Source: Hofstenia miamia
Lineage: Eukaryota > Xenacoelomorpha > Acoela > Hofsteniidae
DNA length: 64,000 nt
Assembly (NCBI GenBank): GCA_900660155.1
Contig: CABFPE010000777.1
Coordinates: forward strand, 51,386-115,385
Reading direction: 5' to 3'
In this document: piece after piece, positions 46,583-60,312 of the stretch
Numbering within the stretch: the stretch's first letter is position 1
How the letters are laid out: each line of letters begins with the position of its first letter
Position numbers and translations under genes: made by a program
The notes under the pieces: generated by a model
What the model was told of the DNA's origin: nothing
Seen by the model: only the letters and a program-made list of their open reading frames with translations
Databases searched by the model: none

Positions 46583-47142
46583 TAATTGGCGGTTATTTCA
46601 ACTGAGGGAAAACCCATTTTTATCATTAAGAATCAGTATAAAAAGCTTGTTCCTTAGATAAAAATATTTCTAAACCGAAGGTAAATGTGTAAGTTTATAC
46701 AGTAGGCAATCTCCACCTGACATCATTAAAGACAAGTATACTCTTGAATTAGACTTGATTTCATGCGGAATTTGTGCATGCAACTGAGATGATATTGTCA
46801 AAAATCGTAAATTGGTGAAACAAGTCATCATGTGATTACCAGAGCGGAAGGATATTAAGGGAAATATAAGAGCTCCAATATATATTCACAAACGTCAACC
46901 AAACATTAAACATTTAAGAGTTTTTAAAACGACAATAATTTAAAAATAATGGAGCCTCTACATAAAAAGCAATGATGAAAAGAAATGATTAAATAATCAA
47001 CTAAGTACTAACATTTTAAGAATATTCTATTATCATACATACCTATAATCTTAAGGTATACTAGAAGACTTTGTAGTTTAGTGTAATCTTCTTCTAATAA
47101 TGATTTTTATAATCTAAGACACTTAAAGTTTAGAATGTTATA

Positions 47143-47148
<6 letters not shown>

Positions 47149-47187
<39 letters not shown>

Positions 47188-47199
47188 TATTTATATATG
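47149..47199. repeat. (TA)n microsatellite
   Basis: Read directly. Confidence 0.95.
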
Positions 47200-47906
47200 C
47201 GCAGCATATTCACTTTTAAGCATATAATAGTGCAAGGGTTTGAAAAATCAAACATTTGTTTAAACAAGCCTTAGCCGCTAAGCACAAAAGTAAATATATT
47301 TGTGCAATAAATTGATGCAATGTAGCTTATTGTATCTGCTTAAAGAGAAATTTCATCCCGGAAACTCAAAGCGAATAAAGCCCTACTACATTTTGGGTAT
47401 GTCTATTATCACAAATTCGAAAAGAAGCAATGAAAATGGAAGGCGTAGTGCTTAAATAACATGAATAATTTTTCTATTAGTTGGATGGAAACAGATTCAT
47501 TTATAAGAGTTTATATAAATAGGTAACGGCGTCGGTAAATTTCAATGATTCTTTTTGTAATATTTATCTCGAGGAACAAAGAATTTGTTTTTAGATTTTA
47601 TATATAGTGTTAATGAATTCACCAGAAAATACCTGCGTAGAAGCATAGAAAAATTTCCAAACTTTATGAATTCTTTATAATGTAAGACATTGTAAAGAAA
47701 TAAACTGTTCTCATTTGCATAAAATAACAATAAAACAGCGATTTAAATTTCCCAGTTCATCTGATTTGAGATGTTTTGTTCTTTACTATCCCAATAGGTA
47801 ATACTTTTGACATTTCAAATTATTTTCCTAAATATTAATGAAAAATATAAGTATTACTTGGTAATACACGTAGGTTAGCTTATGTGACAATTTAATTAAT
47901 TTATGA

Positions 47907-47910
<4 letters not shown>

Positions 47911-47945
<35 letters not shown>
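47911..47945. repeat. (TA)n microsatellite
   Basis: Read directly. Confidence 0.95.
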
Positions 47946-47947
<2 letters not shown>

Positions 47948-50910
47948 AATACGTTAACGGTTTTTCTCCAATTAGTATATATTCTTAAAAGCACAATCTA
48001 TAATGTTTGTCTATAGACAATTCCTAAATAAAGATATTTTATGATTAATTTTTGACAAATTTTAAATAGTTTGTTTTAAATTATAAATCAAATTCTTCTT
48101 AAAACTTGCTATCCTTTTACAAATTTATGCATTAACAACAAGTATTTTTGAAAATATGTATATGCTTTCCAATTGTTCAATTTCGTATAAAAATAGCCAA
48201 TTTTATATGAATAGTATTTTCACCCACCTAGTTACTACATTGGAAGTCTGTTTAAAGCCTTTCGGAAATATTGTCCAACCTCAGTAGGTAAATAACCTGA
48301 TGATCGAATTCTCTGAACTTTATAGTCCTCATTATGAGAAGTACGAATTGAATTTTGGTTTGTTCTTAAATTTTATATGTTACAATTTCATAAATCAGCA
48401 AATATGTTAGGTACACCAGTTAAAATAAACTTTTAGCCAAAAAGACATTACGAGCTATAATGTAATATTTTACTATATGTTCTACAGGAATCTGTGAAGT
48501 AAAATTTCACCGAAGGCTCTGAAAATAATGTTACATGCTTAATTCATATCTAAGAGTGTATTGAAACTTTTTTACATGTTTAAAAGTATATTTAATAAAA
48601 TTCAAAATTTTGATACTTCTTCGAATATGTTCTTTTCTTTAAGTAAATTTAATTTGTAACTGTAATTAATCAACTATTTAATTAATTACAGGAGTTGTGC
48701 CATCCGGAAATAACGCACTTAATCTGAAATATTATTGAAAAATATATTTGCTAATTAAATTGTTAAAATTTATTGGCGTGTAGTTTTTCCACTACCTGTC
48801 AGTCGATTGCATTTATTTTTCACTGAGAACAGAAAACATGTACCTTGCTTACTCTTAGAATTAAAAACAAAATTTATGGTTTTTCTATATTACTCTTATC
48901 AGCAAATTTGCTTTAAGTTGATTGTAGAAATATGCGAAGAATTAATAATTTGACTTTTGATAGCACATTGGCTCACACGCCATACTCTATAACCTTTTGG
49001 AACGTGTTCGAAATTTGACATGGTCTCTTAAGTCACTCCTAACATCGATTTGTTGTCTCGGCGAACTCTGTTGAAACGCACAATATGTTTGTCCGCATAC
49101 TGGTAGATTTAATATTTTATTATTACACTATTGGGCATAGATTTCTAAATAAAACGTAGTTCATCTGTTCCTTGAAGAAAAATCACTTAGAAAACTAGTA
49201 GCATCTATGTGCATGTGCTCTGATTTCCATGCCTTAACTTCCAACTGACTGGATCTCCATGAAATATAATTTATTCGGAAGTTTTTAAAAATACATTGCG
49301 TCTGGATTTAAAAAAAATCAAATTGAATGGGAAAATGTATCATATTTTATTTACTTTCACTCAACAATATATACTTGTTATCGAGCTTGTATACTTTTGA
49401 TAAAAACTCTAATAAAATACAAAAAATTAGTGCAAAAAATTTCATAGCTAGGAAAAGATTCGATTATATATCAAAATTTAAAAAAAGCCAATAAATATCG
49501 ACTAATCTAAAAATCCGATTAATCGCAAAATTGATCGATTAATCCGTCTTTGGTTGTTCATGGGATTTAAGCATTTTTGATCGAAAATTTAAATAGATTT
49601 TTTACGTCAAACTTTTTATGCACAGCTATTTAATAGGTTGAATTTCGATTGCAAAATATATGAGAACTTATATGATTAAAAAAGCATGTCTGTAGAGTAG
49701 CAGAGACATTTTTAATACCCTAATGTAAGCATTGGAGTTAATATTACATTCTGAGTTGTGGAAGCAATTTCTGTTATCAATTCATACAATAAGACTTGCA
49801 TAAACCGGATTATAATTCAAGGATCTTGTTCCCATTGCTATCAAAGAGTAAAACTTGTTACTAAAATAATGTTCTCTTATATATGTTTCGTTTCATCTGT
49901 AGACGAGAGCTTAACTAATCAATAAATCGCGATTAATCTATTTGATTAATTTGAATTAAAATCCAGCCCTAAAAATATAAATATCAATTGGTCGAAAACA
50001 CCATGTAAATTGGTTCTAAGCTACTACGCTGAAATATATTCAAAATACAAAAGCAAAGTGCAGAATTTATATGGTTAATTCAAGTAAACAGATTATTCCT
50101 ACATTCTTGCAGACATATTACAATTCTTCTGTCATTGAATGTACATAGACTTTTAAATGCATATTGTTTCAAAATGCTTACAATGCCTTATTTATGTAGC
50201 ATTTTATGAATTTTAATTAAAGACTTTAATAACATTTTGGTCTAAGTAATAGATTTACTAACTTAAAGTCTCCGACAAGTTTATATTAAAAAGGCAATGA
50301 TATACGTCTGTAACATAAAACACTGGATGAATACAAATTTTATTACCATAACGATTTGCTTGAGTTTTCTCCTGCGCATTTAATGTCTAAAAAGGCTAAC
50401 TTTACAGAAAGCTAATTTACTAAACGTTGTGTTAATTAGAAAATTGATTACTTTCTATATTTTAATAAAACGCACGTAGAGTATCATACGTTTTGGTAAT
50501 TAGTTAATTTATAATTGTCAGAAAAAATTAATTGCACTTTTGCAGTAGATATGCATAATATGTATGCACTCTAAACGTATTTAACTCTATAATTGCAATA
50601 ATATGAACTTAAGTTGAGCTCATACGACCGATTTGTTACCTTATGAACGTTTTCAACATGTCGTTACTTTTCCGATTTATTTGGATTTTATATCTCTCTT
50701 TGAGTATTCTAGCAATCGGATTGCTGTAGATAGTTACAATTATCTGTCAACAATATAAACATTTCTGCATTTATTATTGTATTTCCTATGTTCAAAAACC
50801 CTGTCCAAAAATTTAAAAGCAAAAGGAAATCATGTAAAGCGAAATATACACAGTATTAAAAAAAGGCGACAGAATCACAAATTTACTTTAATAATTTCTG
50901 AAATTTACGC

Positions 50911-51250
50911 AATGGGGGATTTTCACTAAAACTAAACTTTAAATATTTTGAGCCAAAAATGTTAAATTTAGTTTAAATTCTTTAAAAATATAGCAACCAT
51001 TAAAAAATATTTGCTAAATCTTACCAAAATTCACTGTTTCTATCTTGTTGGCTAATGTCACTATCTTTTGTCTTCCCAGACATTTATTAATTTTTTGTGT
51101 ACTCTCATCTCACAAAATTAGAAAGGTTGTTACACCATTCTAAAATAAAGAGACAATCAATTTCTGTAAAATTTAGCCAATATTTCTTAATTTTGTGGCT
51201 AAATTTGGCTAAAAATCTGTAAATTAACATTTTAGTAAAAATCTCCCATT
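50911..51250. mobile_element. Candidate MITE of about 340 bp
   Basis: Inverted ends AATGGGGGATTTTCACTAAAA (left) and, as complement of the right end, AATGGGAGATTTTTACTAAAA differ at two positions. ATTTACGC stands directly left (50903-50910) and again 10 bp beyond the right repeat (51261-51268), which might be an 8-bp target duplication if the right end extends to 51260. The interior is AT-rich, partly self-complementary and non-coding. Confidence 0.5.
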
Positions 51251-52000
51251 ATATTTTAGTATTTACGCCGGTAAATTCCTAAAAGTCAAATACTTAAATT
51301 TTCTTTGATTTCGTTGCTAAACTTAATTTACGAATGGAAAATTTAACATTACGCAAAATTAAAATTCTTTTCACAGCAAAAGATACTGTAGGCTTCTCAA
51401 TTGATTGGAATTACGGGTATAAAATGATTAGCTTAAAGACAAGGTCTACGTATGTTGTTTGCACGTAAATTTTACAATCATGCACTATAAAGGGTAAACT
51501 AACGCTCAATTAAAAATTCGAAAATTTAATTATACTTTTAATAGAGAAAAATTACGGGTTAAGTGCACTTTGTATTTGCAAAGATTGTAAAAATCAACGT
51601 TACACAAGTGGACCGGAAATTCGCCAATATTTTAAACTGAGGTTGCGGATGTTTTGAACACGTTTGCCAATGGCGTTGCTGAGGCATTTTCATAAAAGGT
51701 GCAGTTAATTATAAGAAATTTATTCGACTAATATTTTCTATATCATAAAATCGTTGACCTCTTTTACACTCATTTTACATTTCTTTTAAATAATTGACTT
51801 GCTTTTACGTACAGCTGCATATATAAAAAATTTAAAATACTCAAACCATTTTTGAAAGTCGAACACGGTAGATAATTTAAGTACAGCTTTATATTTTTCA
51901 CTGCCGTCAAACACATATCCACACACATTGAAACTCTATCTACACAAATGAGTTAAATTTGTAATTTGTTGGGATGATTTTAACACATGTGGTGTTATCC
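51251..52000. other. AT-rich interval, no gene seen
   Basis: Nothing beyond short low-complexity open frames. Confidence 0.5.
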
Positions 52001-52302
52001 CAGTAAACATAGAACTGTCGTACCGACGTCGTTGAACGACATAATAACGGCACTAAAGCGACATTACAAAACACCGTCTTTTCACAATAAAACGACAAAC
52101 TATCAATAAAATGAAGTTTTTAAAAAATTTATCTTCAAATTGTCATTATGCTAAAATTATTCCTATTTTTAAATATTTTTTGCTAGACGGAATTATACAC
52201 CGCCACTAATCCGCACTATAAACGCCACTCGAACAATTCAACGCCTAATTGACGCCAATACACCACAAAAATGACGTCGTTGCAACAGTTCTATGTTTAC
52301 TG
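52001..52302. mobile_element. MITE with 18-bp perfect terminal repeats
   Basis: CAGTAAACATAGAACTGT at 52001-52018 is perfectly complemented at 52285-52302. The similarity continues inward as GACGTCGTT on the left and AATGACGTCGTT at the right. The ends are richer in G+C and full of ACG/CGAC motifs. Flanks share TGTGGTG near both sides but without a clean target duplication, so I leave the superfamily open. Confidence 0.75.
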
Positions 52303-52765
52303 AGATGTGTGGTGGAATTTTAGCTTTTAAGCATTTGTGGGACAAGTATTTTTGAATCCAGCCTCAATAATGGCTACATAGGTGTAGGATAAAAATGGTT
52401 AAGATTTATTTCAACAGTGGAAAGTTGAAATCAACGCCGATTTAACTGTTGAAACTAAGTTGATCAAGCAACTATTTGTTGAAGTTAATTACAAAAAGTA
52501 AATTTCTAATAAACTGTTTTTAAAAATTTCATGTGTTGCAAACATGTGCTTTTAAAGCTTTGCCCATATTATCGTACTCTAATACTAATAATAATTAAAA
52601 ATAAAAGTCTTAGCTTATAAGCTGCTACAAATTAATATTGCAAATATGGAAATAAAAATTTCAAATCACCAACTAAAAATTGCGTTACTGAATGTGATTT
52701 TGGTGAAGATAATGATTAATTAGTAAAATTTTAATGCAATTCTATGCAAATATCAAGAACGATCT

Positions 52766-52768
<3 letters not shown>

Positions 52769-52801
<33 letters not shown>

Positions 52802-53029
52802 NNNNNNNNNNNNNNNNNNNNNNNNNNNNNNNNNNNNNNNNNNNNNNNNNNNNNNNNNNNNNNNNNNNNNNNNNNNNNNNNNNNNNNNNNNNNNNNNNNN
52901 NNNNNNNNNNNNNNNNNNNNNNNNNNNNNNNNNNNNNNNNNNNNNNNNNNNNNNNNNNNNNNNNNNNNNNNNNNNNNNNNNNNNNNNNNNNNNNNNNNNN
53001 NNNNNNNNNNNNNNNNNNNNNNNNNNNNN

Positions 53030-53058
<29 letters not shown>
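52769..53058. repeat. (TA)n microsatellite containing a 228-bp assembly gap
   Basis: TA repeats run into Ns at 52802-53029 and continue after them. The open frames that cross it on both strands are translations of TA and N, not genes. Confidence 0.95.
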
Positions 53059-53060
<2 letters not shown>

Positions 53061-55985
53061 CGATTGCTGGCAAAGAACAATCTGATAACCAATCAGCTGC
53101 ATTTACTGGACAAACTTGATTGTTGCATGTTTCTCTGGACAGACTTGTATATAGATCGCTATTGATACATATCAAATATACACAAATTTCTCAGATTTGT
53201 CAAAAATTTTGGTTATGGGAATCTATGGGCCAATTTTATTCATGTGTAGTGGAGTGGAATTTTGATGTGGATTTGTAGACATTTTAACTATACTTTTCTG
53301 ATAAAATTTCGAAATTTGGAAACAGTACATTTGAGTTTTATGCTGTTTAAATAAACACGAATAACAATAATTTAGAATGAAACCGAGTTTCTAAAATTAG
53401 TATTTCCTTGCTTTATTATTTAGATATAGTCTTATAAAACGAAATAAATAATCTGCGAAATTGTTGCATAAATCTAAAATATTTTAGCAACGAGTAAGTA
53501 ATAATGAAACTCTAGTGAGTTGTGTATCCTAAGACATGGAATCAATGAAATTCAATTTATGAAAATTGCGATTACTTTATGTACATATTGTAGCTTATTG
53601 TCAAAGTTATGTCGAAAGAATTCTTTGTAGTTACGGGACATTTCCTGAAGACAAAAACTTTCAAATCTCAGACAAAGCCATTTTAGCAGAAGTCATTTAA
53701 AGAATACAATAAAGAAGTGTTTACTTTAAGTCTGTAATTCATTCAAATTTATCAAGACTATTTTTTAAAAATTTATTTGTTTGTTGCAAAAAATTCTGTA
53801 AAAATTATTACTATCTGCCAATTTTGTCTAAAGCTCACACTCCACAACGATTTTAAAATGTAAGACCACATTTTTGGAACTTTGGAAAGCGAGATTGACA
53901 CATAGAATTTGTAGTTATTAATTCAATAAATAATTAATGTCAAACTCAAAGTTCAACAGCATTATTGATTGTATTAAATTCTTGTAAAGTTTTATTAAAC
54001 CAGTGGCATTTCCACATTGATAATTTCTATTACAAAGAATAGTTAGTCATGCTACTTAAAAATTAAACGTAGCAAATGCAATAATAACTGTCTAAGGTTG
54101 AAATGATTTTTATATCCATCTGAAAAACTATTTCGTATTTGCTTATGTCATATTTATTCTTCAAATCAATTTATAACGTCCATTGCTTAAACTAAAGTTC
54201 AAACAAATTTGCTTACATCGAAACAACCCTAAAAAGTATTTGTTTTCAATGTAAGACACTGTTAGAATCTTATTAATTAAGCAAAACATTTGTTAAATCG
54301 TATAAAGTAATTGAAAAATAAAATGACGGCAATTAAAAAATTTTTCCGCTTCCCGGGAAATCAAACGCTTTGCAGTCAACTTCATTAAATAGTTTTGTCT
54401 TGTAATATTAAATTTAAAATTGCTTTCAATGAATTTCTTGAAATTATCTGAAAGCAATTTTCTATTCAATTCAATGTGTGTTTAATTTAGTTCATTATTC
54501 TAAATATTCTGATGATGTTGTGTTGGGACAGTGAAGGATTGTTTGACAGCCATGCAGAATAAACAACGATGGAAATTATGTTATTGATATGTATTTCAAT
54601 ATAGTTTAAGAAAACTCGGGTTGTATCTTCCAAACGTGTAAATAGATTCTTAAGAAATAAATTATTCTACAAATTTTCCCATTTTCATAATACATAGTCC
54701 TAATTTCTGGAGATTTCTATGCACTTGAATAGATACAAAATATAAAAAGGGTCTCTAATGAAGTTAGATTTATTGAATTATGATGACGTATTTACATTAG
54801 CGATATGCAGCTATCTCTGAAAGATGGGAATTCATGGCTAGAAAGGCAATTAAACCGCAAAATTGTTTTATTTCATTTTTCGCAAAAGATGTGTGCAGTA
54901 GAAAAATGATATATTAAATCCTAAATTTAAAATCAAACGAAACTTAAGCTTTTCTTACAATTTTTTTGATGTTTACTACCACCTCATTTGTTATAAATTT
55001 GAATACAATTTTTCTGTTTATGATGAAAGCAATTCAAGAAAATCAATGCAAACTCAAAATGTTGTATTTAGTTTTACAGACAATATCGTCACATTTAAAT
55101 CAGCTCATGTTAAAATGAAGTCTTTCGTTATAGAATCTTCTTTTGTATGTAATTTAGCGATAAATACCTATTTTGTGGTTAACATGTAGGTCTATACAAT
55201 TTGACATTCTACAGTTAATATTTGGCTATGGCTAAGGCTGGGAAACCTTGACCAAAACTATTCTTACTTTACATTCTAATCCGTTAAATTATATAATTAA
55301 AGACCAAAGCAGGATCCAACTCTAGTAGGAATGATAAATAGTTTAGTTCAAATAAATATCCAAAATTGGACAGCATAAAATTAAAATTGTATTGTTTATT
55401 AAAATAAAAAGAACACGATATAATTTCGTCAAAATCAGAAGATATTGAAATCAAGAAACATCATTGTTGTCGTCATTAATACATTTTTCATAATATAGGT
55501 TTGTGATTGAACTTTTGATAAGAGAAGTTTTGTCCAATAGTCAATGTTTATATGAATAAAGTTGGCAACTCTGATTACGCTGTGGAAGAAGAAAAACATA
55601 CTTTTCTTACGCGACGAACATCTGAAATGTATGTGATTACCAGATCACAGACTATCTCTATAAGATGCATAAAACGATATATGAGAAACGCTTATAAGTA
55701 AACTTTGAGACATCAAAGAGATATTAATAAGATGAGAAGGCGATTCAAAAATCCATTTATTACATCTTCTATGGAATTTCTCATTATTTGCAAGATCAAT
55801 TTTAGGAAAAACTTGAAATTCATTTTGTTGTTAAATATAAACTCAATAAAATAAACAAATGTTGACAATTTGCTTTGTTTGCTACAAGTATTTGTTCAAA
55901 CTTTTTTTATATGTATTTCAATATAAGAGTTTTTAGTTTGACATGACTATTATTATTTTTTTCTCACAGCTTCACGCTGGTTTGA
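53059..55985. other. AT-rich interval, no gene seen
   Basis: No open frame above background, no structured element recognised. Confidence 0.55.
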
Positions 55986-55989
55986 CTTT

Positions 55990-57264
55990 TACCTCGTCGA
56001 CCTCATCAGTTGCCAGAGAGTCTGAGAGCCTTCCTCAGGACTCTAGCTGTTCTTAGCAGTGCTGCCTTTTGTATTACGCCCCTCTTCATTTTGGTAATCC
56101 AAACTCCTCTTAGTATCTCTTATGTTTTTTGTTAACAATATCATAATTTAATTTTCATCAGCTTCTCCAATTTCTCTAGTTCCGCTGCCGACTCCCTTTA
56201 CGTGTCAACTTATCTTTCTCCTTGCTTTCTACGTTTCTATTCTTTGGTACTGCTGTGTATCACTGCCCCATTCCTTCCTCCTTATCTACCACTACTATGT
56301 CTGGCCTTTGTTTCTATCGCCTTGCTAGCATGTACGTTAAAGTCCCACTGTATCTTAACCTTCTCCTTCTCCATAACACCATGTGGATTGTTTCTATACC
56401 ACTTATCTCCTGCTTTTAAACCGCGCTACCTACTCAAACTTCAATGTACCATCCGTCCCAACTTCTCATGTCTGAATTTATCCTCATTCTGAGGAAACTT
56501 CTCACAGCCTAATAACAGATGATCTATTCTTTCCAACTTTTTCCTACGTAACCTGCATTTATGGCTCTTTTCAGTTTTGTACCCTATGTGCTTCTTCACC
56601 CAATTTATGCTTATTGGTTGCTCATTTGATGCCAGCATTAGTTCTATTTCTCTCTTTAGCTCTCCCTTCCTTAGTAACTTGTTACTCTCTTCTCTAACGT
56701 AGTTTTCTGCATTCCTCCAGTATTCTCCATTCATCGCCTTGTTTGCCTTTCTGCTTCGATTCTACTGTGGTATGCTTTCTTTCCTCACCCTCTGTTCGTA
56801 GCTTCCTTAACTTCGTACTGACCTCCAGTAGTGAGCAATTAGGTTGCTTTTCGACATATTCCTTTTGTCCCAGCGCTTCTGATTCTACATCTTCCTCTAC
56901 AGTTAACAGCCCCTTCATTCCTTTATGCCTTACTATGTATAGTCTGTCCACATCCCCATTTAATTTGAATGTTCTCTTTGCTGCTAATACCTTCCTTGTC
57001 TCTGTCTAGCTTCCTTAATTCATTCTTGTTGCTACCAAACATCTTAACATTGGCATAGCCCATGTATTTATTTCCTTTATACTGTTCTACCCATTCAATG
57101 CTGACTTCTGTAGTGCCTTCCTTACCACCTTTTAGTATTATTTCCTTAGTCTTTTGACTTCATTTCGTCATTATCTGTTCTGTCTCTCTCTATAATTCCT
57201 AAGTATTTGAACTCCTCCTTGACCTCGTCAATTTTATCCTCATTATCTATTTCCTTCTACAGCA
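55990..57264 (-). mobile_element. LINE-like C-terminal remnant (minus)
   Basis: Minus-strand readings show EFKYLGIIERD (about 57200), then MDRLYIVRHKGMKGLLTVEE at 56951, and further on CRLRRKKLERIDHLLLGCEK and KFRHEKLGRMVH (56734-56441). The combination RLYxxRxxGxxGLxxVEE...HLLxGC...RHxxLxxxxH is a C-terminal block seen in a group of invertebrate LINE-like RT proteins. Several breaks separate the readings. Base composition is less AT-rich than the surroundings, consistent with insertion. Confidence 0.6.
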
Positions 57265-57560
57265 TCTTCCATATTGTTTAGATGATAAAAGATATTCTCA
57301 GATGAAAGGTATTGGCTGAATTAAATGTGCAGACATTTTTCAAATATCATACTAAATGTGTACGTTATTGAAATTGGCCTATAATTTTTCACAATAAGAT
57401 GATCTTCATTTTTATACAAAGGTGTTATATTTTAATCTTTCATTATTTCCGGAAATTCGTCTTCAACTATAAATTGATTAAATGCAAATGATAGATGGTT
57501 GCTAAATATATGAATTCATTTCATAATTATAGAGTAAGGTAATTGAGTCGAATTCATTTA
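57265..57560 (-). mobile_element. LINE RT fingers scrap (minus)
   Basis: Minus-strand reading contains EFPEIMKD, ITPLYKNEDHLIVKNYRPIS and MIFEKCL, the conserved fingers segment of LINE RTs (usually FPxxxKxAxxxPxxKxxxxxxxxNYRPISxxxxxxKxxEK). It abuts the right edge of the preceding remnant but differs in composition, so it is probably a different element. Confidence 0.6.
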
Positions 57561-59261
57561 CATCTAAATTTTGTACAATAATTTTTCATAATAATAATTA
57601 TTATTATTTTTAATATAATTATTATTTTGGACAATTTTTTAATAATAATTTTCAAAAAATGGCATTAGATATCTTTATCATTTACGCTATGCAGTATCAA
57701 GCATTTGTAGAAAACAACTGATGCATGCTTTCTGTTTATCTCATTGTTAGTATTGCTAGTTTTTTTAACTGACCTAAATTTCTTTTGCAAAAAATAATAA
57801 ATATAATTTTTCATTAGATTTATTAATATGTATGTTGTAAAAAACGCCCTGTGAATCAATTGTAGCTATTCCAAAATTGTTGACCAACACATCAGAAATA
57901 ACTATTATTAGAAATATACAATACATAGGTGTATATTGTTGTATCATTACATTACCATACTTGCAAGTACTTTTACGAGACCTCGGAGTAAACTTTTTCG
58001 CACATTTTCAAAGTGTTTTCCGAAAATTTAGAAAGTTTTGCAATTATTGATGCAGCGCCATAAGGACTGCATTCCCCATAATTTCTTGGTGAGGTGTCGC
58101 AAATGTCCGCCACTGTGAAGAACGGAGCTTTTGTAGAATTATATTAGAGATTATTATCTACTTTTTCTAATTAAGTAAATTATTTTATCGAAGGTCTCAT
58201 ATTAAAAATATTTCAATAGATCAAATCTCAATTTTTCCTATAAAATTTATTGTATTGTAAAACTCCGATTTAATAAATAAACACACAATTGATCGTAGGT
58301 GTCATAAAATTAATTCCATCTTAAAAGTGATTTCAGCAAATTAATGAAAGGAGCCGAAAAAATCACTATAAATGAAATTGTAGGAAAGTAATTATTAACT
58401 TACATTAGCAGAAGATGTTTAAATATTTAAAAAAAAATATTTTATAAAAATACAGTTTAAGAACAAACAATATTAACAACAATGAAATTTCAAAATTCCA
58501 AGAAATTGGATAGGCGCATCCGCATGCCATTTAGAGGACGCAATGCAGAAAAACCTAGGATTTTTTTTGAAATTTTTTATCCATAGATCAGCATGCGATT
58601 CTTGAACAATAATATTTTTGATCAACATCCTTGTAAAATTGGATAAAGTGGTTGAAATTTTCATAAATTTTTAGTTGTTTTTTATATTTATTTAACTTCC
58701 ACTCATTTATAAGACTGTATAACTCAATTTCGTTGAGATTTGCAATGCTAGCCAAATCTGACAGTGTTTTTCAAGTCTGTCATTTTATTCATTTGATAAT
58801 CTTGGAACTCATACCTCATATTGGTAAGTTAATAGCCTCAGACTAAAACATCAAAATTTTAGTATATTACGAATTAAAAGATAACACCAGATTAAGTAAT
58901 TTAGCCTTTTAACAAGTTACGGGATTTTCTAGCTTAGCGATTTATCTATCGGCAATCCAAGTATCTTAGCTTATTGATACTTCATATTGAATTTGAATTT
59001 GTAGTGATGATATATATATATATATATATATATATATCTGGCACTAAATAAAAAGTACCTATTTGCGCCAATTTTAAACGCAATATACAGAAGCAATGTT
59101 TCACTCAGATTTATTCAAAATATTTTGTGTATGCACTATTTACAGTATCTAAGCATAAAAAATGTAGGCACGCAAAGGAAACTATTTTCTTCATACCAAT
59201 TGGTGACTGGGCTAGATATAAGGTAATATTTATAAAATGGCGATAAATAATATTTANCAAA

Positions 59262-59300
<39 letters not shown>

Positions 59301-59961
59301 ATTTGTCATTAATAGGACGCGTAAGTTTATGAAGTAAAAAATAATTTTTCGGTTAAAACCATGTTGACAAATATTCTTAGACTTGAAAAAAGTGAATTAT
59401 TTAGTGTGGTTGTGAGGTTAAAATTCAAAATTATTTTGTTGGATCAATATTTATATTGTTCAAAATTAGGTTAAAGTCTACTAATTTCTTAGTAAAATTC
59501 TACACTTTTTGTGAAAACACTTATCAAAATTTGAATTCAAGTTAAAATAGACGATCTAATACCATTCTTGAGCAAAGCTTTGATAGCTCAGGAAGCGTTA
59601 ACAAAAAATCATTGTTTTTCATTATATTTTCGCATTTGTAAACAGTGCTTTATAACACGTTTTAAGCAATGCATACTAAGTTTGAAGTAGTTATAATTTT
59701 ATCATTAGATCAAAATAAAATCAAAATTTTTGCGTTGAGAATACTAAATTTTAAGTTAAAAAAATATTGGCTGTAGTCATTAAATTTGAATTCATTTGAA
59801 TATTTTTTGCCTAAAAATTAATTGAACAATTTAACAATAAATACATCAAATTCATTGTGCAGATAAAGATTGGAATTAAATTGGTATCTTTCAAATAGTA
59901 CATTATCAATAATATATTAATGGACAATTTAAAATATTGATTTATTCAATGAATACCAAAT
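57561..59961. other. AT-rich interval, no gene seen
   Basis: (TA)n arrays at 59010-59037 and 59265-59295; the latter is flanked by CAAATACTA and TAGTATTTG and touches a single N at 59257. No coding support. Confidence 0.55.
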
Positions 59962-60252
59962 TTCATTATTGATATCATATTGCAAGAATAAGAACATCAC
60001 AGCATCATATATAATACAGAATTATTGTCAGAAATATCTTTATGTATTTGATTGAATTTCAGCAGATATAATTAATACTTTCCTTAAATATAATAATAAT
60101 AATAATAATACTACAAACCAAGATCACTTCCAATTTTGCTGTAAATTAAGCACACGTACAGTACGAAAAAGTTTAAGATATTTTACTTGTACAATAATGA
60201 AGTCTTCAACATCTTATTGGCCTAGAACTTACTGAAGAAGTCGAGAATATAT

Positions 60253-60253
<1 letters not shown>

Positions 60254-60311
<58 letters not shown>
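60254..60311. repeat. (AAT)n microsatellite
   Basis: Perfect AAT/ATA units, repeated in the duplicate block at 62031-62088. A shorter one lies at 60091-60109 (and 61868-61886). Confidence 0.95.

Positions 60312-60312
<1 letters not shown>

Larger units (their letters stand above)
45417..50902. other. Long AT-rich interval with (TA)n arrays, no gene seen
   Basis: No supported exon or RNA gene. (TA)n arrays lie at 46509-46582, 47149-47199 and 47911-47945. Sequences after two TA tracts (45481-45545 and 46601-46675) share AAAGCTTGTTCC and nearby text. A small hairpin (CTGTAATTAAT / ATTAATTACAG) lies at 48660-48691. Confidence 0.6.

Noticed and set aside
48660-48691. Hairpin CTGTAATTAAT / ATTAATTACAG as a possible RNA structure
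   Set aside because: Short AT-rich palindromes are expected by chance at this composition; no supporting context.
52734-53175. Five overlapping open frames of 112-143 codons
   Set aside because: They are translations of (TA)n and of the 228-N gap, on both strands.
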